NCBI GenBank assembly: GCA_963920575.1
Contig: OY986972.1
Location: 15,046,502 to 15,110,501, forward strand
Source of the DNA: Narthecium ossifragum
Lineage: Eukaryota; Streptophyta; Magnoliopsida; Dioscoreales; Nartheciaceae
Length of the DNA stretch: 64,000 nucleotides
Reading direction: 5' to 3'
The first letter of the stretch is position 1, and every line of letters begins with the position of its first letter. Both the position numbers and the translations under genes were made by a program. The notes below the pieces were generated by a model, which worked only from the letters and a program-made list of their open reading frames with translations, did not search any database and had not been told where the DNA came from. This document shows, piece after piece, positions 33,793 to 46,152 of the stretch.

Positions 33793-35675
33793 ACCAGTGT
33801 CCTAGAGTGTGTCAGGTGACTCCTACTGGGCATTTTAGCTCATTGTTTGGGTTTTCGATTTTTGGTGCAGGTAGGCCCGAGACCACTGCATCCTATGGAG
33901 ATCATGTACTGTGCAGAGGAGTCATTCTGTATTCTGCATCTTTATTTATGTATGAAAAGCATGTATATGTTGGAATTTGGAAAAAAGAGTTGTATATTGT
34001 AAATTTTGGTTGTCATATCCTTTATTTTGATGTTTACATGTCCTATGTACATGAAATGAATGAGATGAATGAATGTAGGTGGGCGAATGTGTCCCTAATA
34101 GTTGTGATTAAATGTTGTAAATTATGTTTTATTAGTGATTGAAAGGTTGTAATAGTGATCTCACGTGCCCGTGCCCAAGGGTCATGCCGAATGTTTTCAG
34201 AAATTTTGGGATAAATTGTATTAAATTGGGGCGGGGCGTGACAATAGCAGCGAGAGGAGTATCATACCCACAGAGATTTGTAAAGATTATTAGAGTAAAA
34301 CACTAAAGATCATAGAAGAAAGAAAATAAGGAAGGGAAAGTAAGAAATATGAAGTATCGAAAATAGATGATCTAATAATGAAATAATAAAACGATGGAAA
34401 TATGATGGATGAATACTAAGGTTCCGATTTCACCATAACATCCTCATTCTATGTATTGAATCAATCAAGATCTCAGTTTAATTCCAAGGGTTCGTTCTTC
34501 CGGTATGATGATCCATTCGGCTGCGGTCTTCACCAAGTACCCTCAATTAACCCTTGCTAATAAACCCATAACTAAGTGTTAACCAGAAATCCATTAAGAT
34601 CTGAAGAACAATTATGAACCAAGAATAGTTTTAGCTTGAACCCGGCTTTGACATAAACTCATTCATTCATAGATCCTGCAAGATTAGGGAATGAATCCTC
34701 GCCCAATCTCACATAAAACAATCTATAATACTTCTATTGGCCAGATAAAGGTATTTAAGATCTCAGTTACAATAATGAATGAAAAAAGAAATATAAACTG
34801 ATTAAAAAAATATGATCCAATAACATAGAATGATTCTGTTAGGCTATATTGGTACTTTAGAGAAGAAACTAGCCACTCATGTTCATCATGAGGGGAATAG
34901 AACTAATGAAGAAAGAAAGAAGAAATAAGATGAGAAAAAGAAAAGAAAACCAAGCTTGGAACCAGTCTCCTCTCCTCCAAACGCTGCCAAAAAGCCCCCC
35001 TCAAACCCTAGAAAGAGTCCTATTTATAGCCTTAAATGTCTCCATCTTTGGATTAGATCTAAACCGTTGATTTTCTTCACTGGAAAAGTAGGATCGATCC
35101 TTCCATAGGTGTAGGATCGATCTGTTGCATCAAAATCTTCAATTTCTGGCTACGCCCGACTCGGATCGATCCTTTGCTAGGTTTAAGATCGATCCTTCTA
35201 AGTAAGATGGATAGTGGAATCGATCCTATTGTGAACATCTGAAAAGTATGCGTTCTGTCAGGTTGCCTGCATAAAAGGATCGATCCTTTTAGGGAGAAGG
35301 ATCGATCTTTCTTTCCAGAGTATTTACTGTTTTGCCATCCAGACTGCGTCATCGGTACTAAAATTGCCGTAACTTCCTCTACGAAACTCGGAATTACAAA
35401 CCGTAAAATTCTCCAGAAACTAGACTTCATGAGCTTTCCAAACATATATGATACATCAACTGGATCTTAATCAATAGGTATAGTTTAATCTTTAAATTTG
35501 ATTCATGTAATCTTTTCAGCTTCTTTGCTCTATTTTCATGCATTTTCCAAACAACTATGTGAAGCAGCATATAGATACAAAAATAGTATTAAAGATGTTG
35601 ATTAAGGATAATAATCTAGCAATTGAGATGGTTATAAGACTTTTCAGAGTGCACTTTCATGCACTCATCAACGGT

Positions 35676-36603
35676 CGATCCGACGGTCGACCGTGGCTCA
35701 CGGTCGACCGTGAGACCCAAAATAAGCGTGCCAACGCCTCATGGTCGATCCAACGGTCGACCATCAAGCATGCTGCACAGTTCCTACATCAAGTGTACCA
35801 TAAATCCAAATTCTGGTATTTGATCTATCAAGGCTCATTGGAAAATGATGAAACTTTGCAGACACGCGTAACAAATGATGGGGAAGCTATTGATGCGAAG
35901 AAAACACGATTTTGATGGTTAAATCTGAAATCTAGGTCTAAACGGCCAAAACTCGATAAAACGACGATAATACGAGAATCGTCCGATAAAATACGAAAAC
36001 CAAGAGGTAGAAATACTCTAAGCATGCTAAAACACTCATGTATTAAGCTACACAACAGTCTACCATGTATTCCTACATCAAAAATACAATAAACCTATCC
36101 TAGGATAACCCAATCACACGATCGAGGTAGAAACACCTACTTGATCAAATAGGGCAGCTCCTTTACATGTTCCCCAAGTTTGATCGCCAAGATCCGCTCC
36201 TCAAAGATCGCGCCTCCAAGCTCTAGTTCAGCCGGTAGGAGAGAGAGAGAGAGAGAGAGGGAGACAACGACAACAGAGGAAGGAAAAAGAAAGGAAAGAG
36301 GGAGAAGTCAGGTATTTATAGAGATCATGATCTGATCTCGGTCGTTCGATTCGATCTTTCCCGATCGAGCTCCGATCTTCCGATCGAAGGCACCCTTAAG
36401 GTTCTAATCAAACACATACATCAATCCAAGGCCGTGTGTGCGTTACGTGGGTGTGAAATCGACCACCGGGTGCAATTTATCAAATTTCCCCTGGGGTCAC
36501 AAGAGCAATACGATCAACCTGATCGCACCCAACTCGAAACCAAATCAACAGAAAATGACCCTCGACCCACGCGGTCGAGCTAGGTCAGAGGAACGGGTCC
36601 ACA
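35676..36603 (-). repeat. Element G, left LTR, inner piece
   Basis: It continues the LTR after solo LTR F2 and ends GGAACGGGTCCACA at 36603. It matches 45520-46493 of the right LTR. The (ga)n tract here is about 22 bases (36240-36259) against about 50 in the right LTR (46097-46147), a slippage difference between sister LTRs. Confidence 0.9.
36311..36322 (-). promoter_or_regulatory. TATA box in LTR of element G
   Basis: On the minus strand this reads TCTATAAATACC. In the right LTR the equivalent (46199-46210) reads TCTTTAAATACC. It lies just upstream of the CT-rich tract on the coding strand. Confidence 0.65.
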
Positions 36604-36749
36604 AAACCTAACATCCTTAAAAAGAATTTCGACCTGAAATTCAATAAGGATGAGGCCGAGGAAAAAGAATCATCTAAGCCTACCTGCACAAGAAAAACTA
36701 CAAACTAGGGGTGCCAACGCCCTCAACAAGAAACTACCTGTCGGGGTGA

Positions 36750-37939
36750 ACAGTCAGGGAAAATCCTGACGCATGCGATCCTCTCGCTCCCATGTAAAAC
36801 TCTCTGCACTGCCATGGTTTCATCTGACCATGACCAATGATAACGATCTGCTCCTCAGTACCTGGTCTTGTCTGTCCAAGATCTGCATTGGTTGCTCTAT
36901 GTAAGTGGTGTCCTACTCCACCTCAATGTCATCGTCTCTGATCACATGAGATGGATCTAGAATGTACTTCCTCAGCATCGATACATGGAATGTGGGCTGG
37001 ACTGCTGACATGTGCGGGGGTAGAGCCAACTGGTAGGCGACAACTCTGACGCGCCTGACGATCTCAAAAGGATCTGTTAACCTCGGTGCTAGTTTGCCTC
37101 TGCTACCAAATCTGATCGATCCTCTGCGTGGAGACACCTTCAGTAGCTCTCTGTTGGCAACGGTGAACTCCAGGGGTCGTCGCCTACAATCTGCGTAGCT
37201 CTTGTGCCTACTCTGCGCAGTCAAGAGTCTCTGTTTGATCTGAGCCAACCTTTCTGATGACTATTTGATGATGTCCGAACCGGTAAGAGACACCTTCCCA
37301 ACCTCTATCCAACACACTGGTGAGCGGCATGGATTGTCGTACAACGCCTCAAAGGGTGCAAAACCCAAACTGGCCTGAAAGCTGTTGTTATAGGCAAACT
37401 CTACTAGAGTCACGTCTGCTCCCAAGTACCTCCAGCGTCTAGGACACATGCTCTGAGCATGTCCTCTAAGATGTAGATCGTCCGCTCCGACTGTCCTTCT
37501 GTCTGAGGGTGGAAAGCTGTGCTGAAAGTCAGTGTTGTCCCCAAAGAGTCATGGAAGCTGCTCCAGAACCTACAGGTGAATCGAGGATCTCTGTCTGACA
37601 CTACCGACACTGGGATGCCGTGCAGTCGTACCACCTCGTCGATGTACCTCTGGCTGAGTCTGGCGACTGGATCTAAAAGTCAGTATTGTCATGGGAAGGA
37701 AATGAGCAGATTTGGTAAGTCTATCGACGATGACCCAAATCGCATCATTTCCCCTTGGTGTCCTGGGTAGCCCGGTGATGAAGTCCATCGCTATATGTTC
37801 CCACTTCCACACTGGCACAGGAAGTGGCTGCAACAAACCTGGTGTCCGTCTGTGCTCTGCCTTCACCTTCTGACAGGCGAGGCATCTGGAAACGAATTCT
37901 GCTACTGACCTCTTCATCCCGTACCATCAAAACTGCCAA
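36750..37939 (-). pseudogene. Element G integrase with C-terminal chromodomain
   Basis: Minus-strand pieces read in order as integrase. The zinc-binding end holds [22 protein letters not shown] (37850-37917). The catalytic core has [17 protein letters not shown] and HPQTEGQSERT (37410-37800). YNNSFQASLGFAPFEALY lies at 37270-37410. The C-terminal part ends in LRKYILDPSHVI (about 36935-36975), followed by a chromodomain-like YIEQPMQILDRQDQ segment (about 36755-36912). Frames are broken at several points, including stops at about 36913 and 36820, so no complete integrase is made. The order PR-RT-RH-INT-chromodomain together with 2.4-kb LTRs and an initiator-Met primer site places G in the Tekay/Del clade. 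Confidence 0.88.
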
Positions 37940-38085
37940 CGTAGATCATGGTACATCTTGGTGCTCCCGGGGGAAACGGCGAAACATGAGTGGTGGAACT
38001 CGCGAAGGATCTCCTCTCGCAACGCCGGGTCTGTAGGAATTGCAACTCTACCTCTGAAGAGTAGACCGCTGTCTGCCGACATTGT

Positions 38086-38882
38086 CTAGCCCTCAACCGC
38101 GTGCTCGGTGTCGACCGCAGCACGGGTCTGCACGAGCTCTGGGTCTCCACCTTGTGCCTCGATTACTCTGGCCAAAAGAACTGGGATGCTGCGAACAACA
38201 TATAGGAAACCACCTGCCGCCTGGTCCTCGAAGTCAAGCCCGAACTGACTAACTGTCTCTATCATCTGCCACTGCTGAGCTGACACCGCGGCCAAGGTCA
38301 CTCTACTGTCTCTGGTCTGCCTGCTAAGAGCGTCTACTACGATATTTGCCTTACCAGGGTGGTAATGCAAGTCGAAGTCATAGTCCTGTAATTGCTCCAT
38401 CCACCACTGCTGTCTGAGGTTGAAGTCACGCTGGGTGAACACGTGCCTCAAACTCTTGTGATCCGAGTACACCAGGAACCGCTCGCCGTAGAGATAGTGC
38501 CACCACGTCTTCAGAGCAAAGACAACTACTGCAAGCTCAAGATCGTGGACTGGATAGTTCCTCTCATGGGTCTTCAGCTGTCTGGAACCGTAGGCCACCA
38601 CATGGCCCTCCTACATCAGCACACAACCTAGACCCTCCCCATTGGAGTCGCAAAAGACATTGTAGCCGACGCCTCGCTCTGGAACTATCAGGATCGGTGC
38701 ACTCGTCAGTCTGGTCCTCAACTGTATGAATGCCTGCTTGCAAGCATTGTCCCAAACAAACGGGACCGCCTTCTGTGTTAATCTGATCAGTGGCCCTGCG
38801 ACTCTGGAGAAGTCCCGCACGAACCTCCTCTAGTATCCCGCTAAGCCGAGGAAGCTGCGGACCTTGAACACTGTCGTCGGTC
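38086..38882 (-). pseudogene. Element G RNase H domain
   Basis: It continues the RT frame after a shift. FSRVAGPLIRLTQK and FVWDNACKQAF form the RT-RNase H connection (38700-38820), and VFCDSNGEGLGCVL is the first RNase H strand, where the catalytic Asp is followed by Ser. After an in-frame stop near 38610, VAYGSRQLKTHERNYPVHDLELA and YSDHKSLRHVFTQRD (38460-38600) and ADALSRQ-type residues (VDALSRQ, about 38310) complete the domain. The enzyme would remove the RNA strand during reverse transcription. It is disrupted here. Confidence 0.87.
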
Positions 38883-40361
38883 TCAGCACTGTAGTAGTGC
38901 CTCGACCTTGGCCGGATCAACTGAAATGCCCGCCGCTAACATCACGTGCCCCCGAAATTGTACCTCAGGAAGCCAGAACTCGCACGTGGGGGCCTTGGCA
39001 TACAGTCTATGCCCTCTCAGTAGCTGCAACACAGTCATCAGATGCTGCCCATGCTCCTCCTCTGTGCATGAGTAGAATAGGATGTCGTCGGCGAACACCA
39101 CCATGAACTGATCTAAGTACGGTCGGAAGACCCTCTGCATCAGATCCATGAACGCCGCTGGTGCGTTCATCAGGCTGAACGGCATCATCGTGAACTTGTA
39201 CAACCCGTATCTCGTACGAAAAGCCGTCTTCAGGATATCGCAATCCTGAATCCTCAGCTGATGGTAGCCGGTATGGAGATCGAACTTCAAAAAGACCAAA
39301 GAACCTTGGAGCTGGTCGAACAAGTCATCGATCCTTGGCATGGGATACTTGTTCTTTACCGTCACCCTGTTCAGCTTCCTGTAATCAATGCAAAGACGAA
39401 GCGTACCGTCCTTCTTCTTTGCGAACAACACAGGAGCTACCCAAGGTGACGTGCTGACACAGATGAAACCTCTGCCGATCAACCCGTCCAGCTGGACCCT
39501 CAACTCCCTCTGCTCTACTAGCGCCATCGTGAAAGCTGGCAAAGAAATCGGCCCGGTGCCCGGTACAAGATCTATCTGGAAGTCTACCGCTCTCGAAGGA
39601 GGAGGTAGCTCGTTGGGAAAGACATCAGCAAATTCACAAACTACTATAGGTAAATTGTTCTCTCGACTGCCCTCTGCAGCACACAAGGAAAGGCGCATCA
39701 GTAAAGCTGACAACTGGCCCTCGCGCCTCGGAAAAAAACAACTCACGAGGGAATCAGCCGACTGGCAATCCCCCAACAAAACAAAACGAGGGCCGTCAGG
39801 TGTCCAAGCAGTCACCCTGCGAATGCCAAAGTCGATGACAACTCGGTATGAAGTCAGCCAATCCATATCGAGAATCACATCAAACCTGACCATGTCTAGC
39901 ACCCGAAGGTCTAGAAAGACACGGATGCCCCCAACCTCCAACTCACAAGAACGGCAGACCTGCTCAACATGAGCCCCTCCGCCGACCGGTGTGTCTAGGT
40001 GTAGTGTGACTCCAAGTGGCTCGGTCTCCAGCCCTAGCGATGCCATACCCTCGCTAGCTACAAAGGAATGCGATGCCCTAGAATCTATCAGTACATCTAC
40101 GAATGAACTAAAAACCTGAAAGGTACCTCTGGGGACTGGAGGGTCAACTGGGGCTGGTGGAAGAGCTAGAGTCTGCTGGGGTGGTGGGTACTGGTAGGAC
40201 TGGAAAGGTGGCTGAACTCCGTCTGGGTACTCGCGGTCTGGAAGTGCGTAGACTCCCCCTCTGGAACCACCTCGACCTCCACCGGGACCTCTGCCTCTCC
40301 CGGCTTCTGGTGTCCGCCAACCTACGCCTACTCCGCCACGAAAGGACTGTGCTCTCAACAT
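38883..40361 (-). pseudogene. Element G protease and reverse transcriptase (492-codon frame)
   Basis: The N-terminal 60 residues are Gly/Arg-rich and follow the zinc knuckle. Protease: the active-site triplet region reads IDSRASHSF at residues 92-100, with Arg where the family has Gly, so the protease is probably dead. [45 protein letters not shown] and [10 protein letters not shown] are well preserved. The catalytic motif is FADD (39084-39095), the two Asp being present. The frame ends within the region after the palm ([13 protein letters not shown]). The frame is unusually long and open for an element otherwise broken. Upstream, at 40361-40420, the zinc knuckle reads [17 protein letters not shown], losing its second Cys and gaining a stop. 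Confidence 0.88.
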
Positions 40362-40423
40362 CAGACAGTCTCGGCGAAAATGCCCTGTCTGCTACCACTC
40401 ATAGCACACGGGAGGTCCAAGCG

Positions 40424-41459
40424 CTAGCTGCTGGCTCTGGCCTCCTCCCCCGGACATCTGTCCCTGAGGCCCAGCCATGAGAAGTGGCTGGCCTTCTTGC
40501 TTGGGCTGCTGTCGGTACTGGGGTGGGTGACGCTGGTATGGCTCCTGGTGTCATGGGTACCTCTGCCGCGGCCTCCACTGACCTCCTCTACCCTGAGCTG
40601 CTCTCTGCGGCTTTCCTCTTCCACTGGCACTCGCAAACGACAGTGGCTGGACTGCCCTAGGCTCTGGCTCCTGCAACTGAGCCTCCACTGCTAGGGCACA
40701 ATTCAGCGCCTCTGTGTACGTGTTAGCGCGCTGTGCCGAGATCAACCGCCTGAGCTCGGGCCTAAGCCCCCACTTGAACTACTCAGCTCTGGCAAGAGGG
40801 TCCGCCGACACTGCACTGGCAAATCTGGCGAGTCTAGTGAACCTAGCTGCGTACTGCACTACCGACTGAGTACCATGAGAAAGGGTCTGGTACTCACGGA
40901 CTAGGGCCGAGCGCGCACTGTGGGGAAAGAATGCGCCGAGAAAAGATGAATGAAACACGGCCCATGATGGGTCACTCCCGTCCCTGGCAGCCTGAACAAA
41001 ACGCCAGCAGTCCAAAGCGTCCCCGTCGAGCTGGAACGTGGCAAGTCTGACCCGAACCCGGTCATCCTGGATGAACAGAGTGTCAAGGACGCGACTGACT
41101 CCCTCTAGCCAGTCGTCCGCCACCGCTGGGTTACCCCCAGCACCGCTGAACCTAGGGGGGTTCAGCCTCTGTAAGTCGACCACCGCTGTCACAACAACAC
41201 GCTGGTCGAGTGGAGGAGAGACCTCCTTGGTGACGAAAGAAGCATCCTCCTCCATCATGACCTCAATCCTCGGCTCTGGCGCTGGTGCTGGTACCCGGGG
41301 CAGGGCTGCGTTGGCCCCTAAGGCCCGTCGGGCGGCGCACTCGTCGTGTGCATTACCACGACCCAAGACTGGACAACTAGCCCGGCTCCCTGCCATCTGC
41401 ACATTTACCAGAGATGACAAGCGTCCACTCGTAAGAAGCCGAAACACAACAGAAATCAA
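40424..41459 (-). pseudogene. Element G Gag
   Basis: The minus-strand frame 40779-41459 encodes 226 residues with the retrotransposon Gag core: LQRLNPPRFSGAGGNPAVADDWLEGVSRVLD and later FHSSFLGAFFPHSARSALVREYQTLSHGTQSVVQYAARFTRLARFA. The next piece (40551-40745) supplies ANTYTEALNCALAVEAQL in another frame, leading to an Arg/Gly-rich tail and the degraded zinc knuckle. Gag would form the virus-like particle that packages element RNA. Frames are interrupted at about 40780 and 40550. Confidence 0.85.
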
Positions 41460-41585
41460 GAAAGCAAAAGCATATCACATACAAGCACGAACAATCACAC
41501 ATGGATGCTCTACTCCTAGAACTATCCCAATCCACGCTCAAAAGCTTAACAGCAAGCCTAATCCTATCCCTGGGACATATAGCCC

Positions 41586-41597
41586 GCTCTGATACTA
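41586..41597 (-). other. Primer binding site of element G
   Basis: On the minus strand this reads TAGTATCAGAGC, one transition away from the initiator-Met site. It lies three bases inside the right LTR. Confidence 0.85.
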
Positions 41598-41600
41598 AGT

Positions 41601-44600
41601 TGTCACACCCCGACCCAGAAAACCCATCCGAGCTGAGGCGTGAGGGTTCCTATTACTATTCACATCCAACTGTCGCGATTACAAAGCGGAAAACAGAGAT
41701 AATTTAAACAATTTAACTTCCAAGGATAAAGTTGTAATTCAATTAAATGAAACATCAAGTTGTACTGTTTAAACATCCAATACAAATTCTAAGCAAACTC
41801 CTCTAAGGGAAATATTATACATTTAATCCAAAAGTCCTCGAAGGATATCTATAATATACAAGATCTATTAAAAGCACAACAGTTCTCTCATAGCAATCTC
41901 TAGAAGTCGTCGCGCCGCCAAAAACTGATCCCGGCGGCTCTACAGAAGAAGAACTGAAGTCTGCACTTGGAAACACAACCCATGTAGAAGTGAGCGATAC
42001 GCTCAGTAGGGTTCTACTCTACGACACACTGAAGGGAGGAAAACAACAACTGTGATGTCTCTCCGCCTAAGCCTATGGAATGCCACGGGGTCCCACAACC
42101 CCTATCGACTCCCCAAGGGATCCTACTCTTCTCAACCGACCACGCTGGGAACATCAACCAACACGCTAGGAGGAACAAGAACCAGAACTAGTAGGATCAC
42201 CCTTACACGCCTGGGGACCATGTGAGGGACATCGACAACCATCCTTAGCACTTGGCCTTGGAGGAAGAACACGACCTCTAAACCTCAAAGCAATATGATC
42301 ATAGCCAACTACACCATATCCTCGATAACATGAAGATTCCAATGATACAATCATGTCATAAACCTTACTTCCCAGCCACGGTTCTAAGGCTAGATCCAAG
42401 CTACCAGAGAGCCTCGGATTGGCGATCAACCCATCGCTCCGCCTATCCTGACATGCCTCGAATGTATACAGTGCATGAACCTATGTAAACATCTAACCTA
42501 GATGTCTCTATATGCCACAACATCAATTTATAAGTTCAATAGTTATACAATAGCCCTTGGCACTCGCCGGTAACAGGCTAAGGTTCTACAATGCCACCTA
42601 AGCTAGCACTCATAGCTAGCTAATGACTAAACAACAATAAGCATTTAAATTACCATCCAACTAAGTATTGAAATATGAGTTAATCCACCAATTCGCTAAA
42701 AGGGGTAAACTCACGATTCAATTCTCAATCTTAATCAAAATCTATTGAAAACTTCGTGATAATAACGTGTATGCTTCCTAATATGATTGGATATCTATCA
42801 TGAATGAAAAACCAATCAAAGGCAGCCGAAAAACCCTATTCAGGGCCTCACGGTTGATGTGATGGTCGATCCGACGGTCGACCGTAAGCTATGGTTGATG
42901 CGACGGTCGATCCGATGGTCAACCGTGAGACCAAACCTGGGAAAGAGCACAAGAGCCACGGTCGATCGGGACATCGACCCTAGGAAGCCAAAAAAGAGAC
43001 AGAGCCTCACGGTCGATGCGACGGTCGACCGGGAGGTAGAGTGGGAAAAAGTGTAAATACCCACTGTCGCGCCCCGACCCGCGAAAGCCCAACCGGGCCG
43101 GGCGACGAGAACCGGAATCTAACGAAATTCCCTCTAACCTATTGGTCTCCCTAACAGTTTATCACAAAACACCCTCAATTTAAAAACAATAATTTAATAA
43201 GCCTCGAACCACAGATTACAAACCCAAGTGAATTTAATATACATATCCTCGGAGAGGGGAAGAATCAAATACAACATTACAAACCCAAGTGAGTTTAATA
43301 TACATATCCTCGGGTAAAAGCAGTAAAGGATCACCACCTCTCAAAGTCCACCAGGCGCCGCCGCACCGCCGACCAACTGCCCGGTAGGGGCCACAGCAGA
43401 AGAACTGACGCCTGCACCTGCAAAACGCAGCCCGGGTAGATGTGAGCACTAAGCTCAGTAGGGTTCTACACTACGACACACAGAAGGAAGAGGGAAACAC
43501 AACAGTGTCGCCCTCAAGCCAGACTCGAGTGTGCTGCAAGGGTCCCATAACCCTTCACCGGTGTCTCTAGACATATCCAACCATGGTCACCCCAACGGAC
43601 TGGGCCCATCCTGGATACACCTAGTGTCACAGGGTTCTAGCTGCGGTCACCCATCGCGGACTGGGCCCACACTGGTCGCCACTGCTGGCAGGAACAAACA
43701 CTGCCTGGGCTGGACTAACCCTCCCAGCCCCCCAAGGAACAAGACTCGACACCGGTGGCACCCTCAACACCTGGCTTGAGGCCGACACGACCTCTAATCA
43801 TCATCAAACAATAGGTGTACCAGTCATCTAGGCCTATCATCAAGTTTGACTGGACACTACAATTCAAACCGGGTCCAAACTACCCAACCCTGGTCCTAGG
43901 GCTAAGTCCGAGCTTCCAGCCTCGGGACGGCGACCCACAGATCACCCACGCCCTAACCAATGCAACTAATGCACAACAGAGAATGCATGCTATGAACATA
44001 CACAAACAGGAGATAGGCATGCAACAGTATGATAAGGCATCATATAAGTCAACCGGATCGCTGCAGCGGTACTACCAACCGCCGTCAGCCGATCCGCAGC
44101 GGGTCCCGACATTACGACGGTACCACGACTGTCAACCGCAGACTCTTGCAATGGGAAGCAACCCCGAAAACGATGATGAACAGTAAACATATAATATTAT
44201 AATCCGAACAATATAATATTATATTCAAAACACCAAAACCTCTACTTGGAGGCTAATTGATCCCGTCGATCTGACGTCCAAACGACGTCGGATTCAAGAT
44301 CCAACTTAGTCATCAGTAGATCAACATGCCAGGATCAACATATCCAAAATCCATAATCATCCAACGGTTGGATTAACGGGAAAACATTAATCAAAACCAC
44401 TAAAAATAGACTATAAAACACCACCAGCCAGCTTTGGGATCGATCCGGAATGTTTGGATTGATCCAGAAAAGATTTGATCGATCCGGACCATTTGGATCG
44501 ATCCGAACAGCTTCAAACCAGCTTTAGATCAGCCTCGTCGCAGGTCACGAGAAAAATCACTACAATTTGTAAAAAAATCGGAAAAATACGAAATAAACTG

Positions 44601-46096
44601 GAATAGAAAGATAACTCAGATATCTACAACTCTTATGTTCATCATAAGTCAATATCATGTACGTACTGGCCGGAAACCTCACCGCAAGACGACTGTTCTT
44701 CAAGAACAGCAGAAACCGGAAAATCCGAGATTAATCATGCATAAATCCTACTAAAATCTCAACCAAAGATCATGAAACTTATATCAGAAATTCTACTAGG
44801 TAAGAGAAAGTGAACAATACAAAGATCAACAAGATCCAACGGCTAGATCTAGAGAACACCCCTAAACAACTCACGTAGGTAGAACACCTACCGAACAGCG
44901 CATTCCTCAGCTGATTCCCCGCGAACTGGTCAGCAACAAGGTTCCAAACCACTTCAGGGATCTTCCTCTCATTGCCACGGTTCCAACGAGCCTTCAAGCT
45001 CCCAAAACGGTGGTCGGAGGAGGAAGAACGGCGAAGAAGAAGCGGCTGCCAGAACAGGGGAAACAGAGCCCGCGAAAGAAGAAGAAGAAGGAAGGAAGAA
45101 GAAAGAAGAAGAAGAAGAAAGAAGGAAGAGGGAAGGGGAAAACCGGGGAAAGAGGAGAAAGAAGAAAGGAGGGGAGGGAAAGTCCTCCCCTTCAGACAAG
45201 AGAGAGCGACGGCTGGAGGCTGTCCTCGCGAAAGAAAAAGCCATCAACTAGCTACATTGTCTGGATCGATCCAACGCCATGCTGGATCGATCCAAGACAA
45301 GGATGGATTGTGTTGGATCGATCCGAACAGGTCAAAAACCCCTAACAGATCTAATCGAACACAAATATCAATCAGAGGCTGTGTGTGCACACACGGGTGT
45401 GAAACAAACCGACAAAGTGTAATTTACCAAATTGCCCTTGCGGTCTACAACGAGCCACAGGGGTAGAGGGACAGGTCCTCATACCCACGGTCGATCGGAG
45501 CATCGACCCTAAGAGACCCAAATTGAGATAGAGCCTCACGGTCGATGTGACGGTCGATCCGACGGTCGATCATGACACCCAAAATAAGAGTGCTAACGTC
45601 TGACGGTCGATCCAACGGTCGACCGTCAAGCCTAGTGCACAGTTCCTACGAACAATGCCAGAAATCCAATTTCTTGGATTTGATCTATCAAGGCTCATTG
45701 GAAAACGATGAAACTTTGCAGACACGCATAACAAATGATGGGGAAGCTATTGATGCGAAGAAAACACAATTTTGATGGTTAAATCTCAAATCTAGGTCTA
45801 AACGGTCGAAACCCGACAAAACGGCGATAATATGAGAATCGTCCGATAAAATACGAAAACCAAGAGCTAGAAATACTCTAAGCATGCTAAAACACTCATG
45901 GATTAAGCTACACAACATTCTACCATGTAGTCCTACATCAAAAACACAATAAACCTATCCTAGGAGAACCCAATCACACGATCGAGGTAGAAACACCTAC
46001 TTGATCAAGTAGGGCAGCTCCTCCACGTGTTCCTCAAGCTCGATCGCCACGATCCGCTCCTCGAAGATCGCGCCTCCAAGCCCTAGCTCAGCCGGT

Positions 46097-46152
<56 letters not shown>

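Larger units (their letters stand above)
22050..34243 (+). mobile_element. Solo LTR D inside solo LTR F2, interrupted by element E
   Basis: It starts TGTAAGGGCC and ends GGGGCGGGGCGTGACA, with exact duplication atagc (22045-22049 and 34244-34248). Removing element E leaves about 2.35 kb. The end resembles the Tekay-type LTR termini of A, G and Q. It holds a CTTCT/GA microsatellite (22170-22243), a GC-rich leader-like section, a short minisatellite (23507-23659) and a 140-bp tandem duplication (33508-33792). Confidence 0.88.
21996..35670 (-). mobile_element. Solo LTR F2 (Athila-type) inside LTR of G, itself interrupted
   Basis: The exact duplication acggt flanks it (21991-21995 and 35671-35675). 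Its sequence consists of 21996-22049 and 34249-35670, 1,476 bases in total, minus strand, with termini TGATGAATAAA on the left and GCACTCATCA on the right. Much of it is the complement of solo LTR F1, including the GGATCGATCC cluster (35091-35310) and TATA box (35021-35030). Everything from 22050 to 34243 is a later insertion. Confidence 0.88.

Noticed and set aside
34239..34248. TGACAATAGC as the left end of solo LTR F2
   Set aside because: The exact atagc copy at 22045-22049 shows that this point is the right end of solo LTR D plus its target duplication, and the true F2 end is 21996.
45010..45345. Lysine/glutamate-rich frames that look like a nuclear protein
   Set aside because: They come from an AAG/GAG-rich purine tract in solo LTR Q2; no ordered motif.
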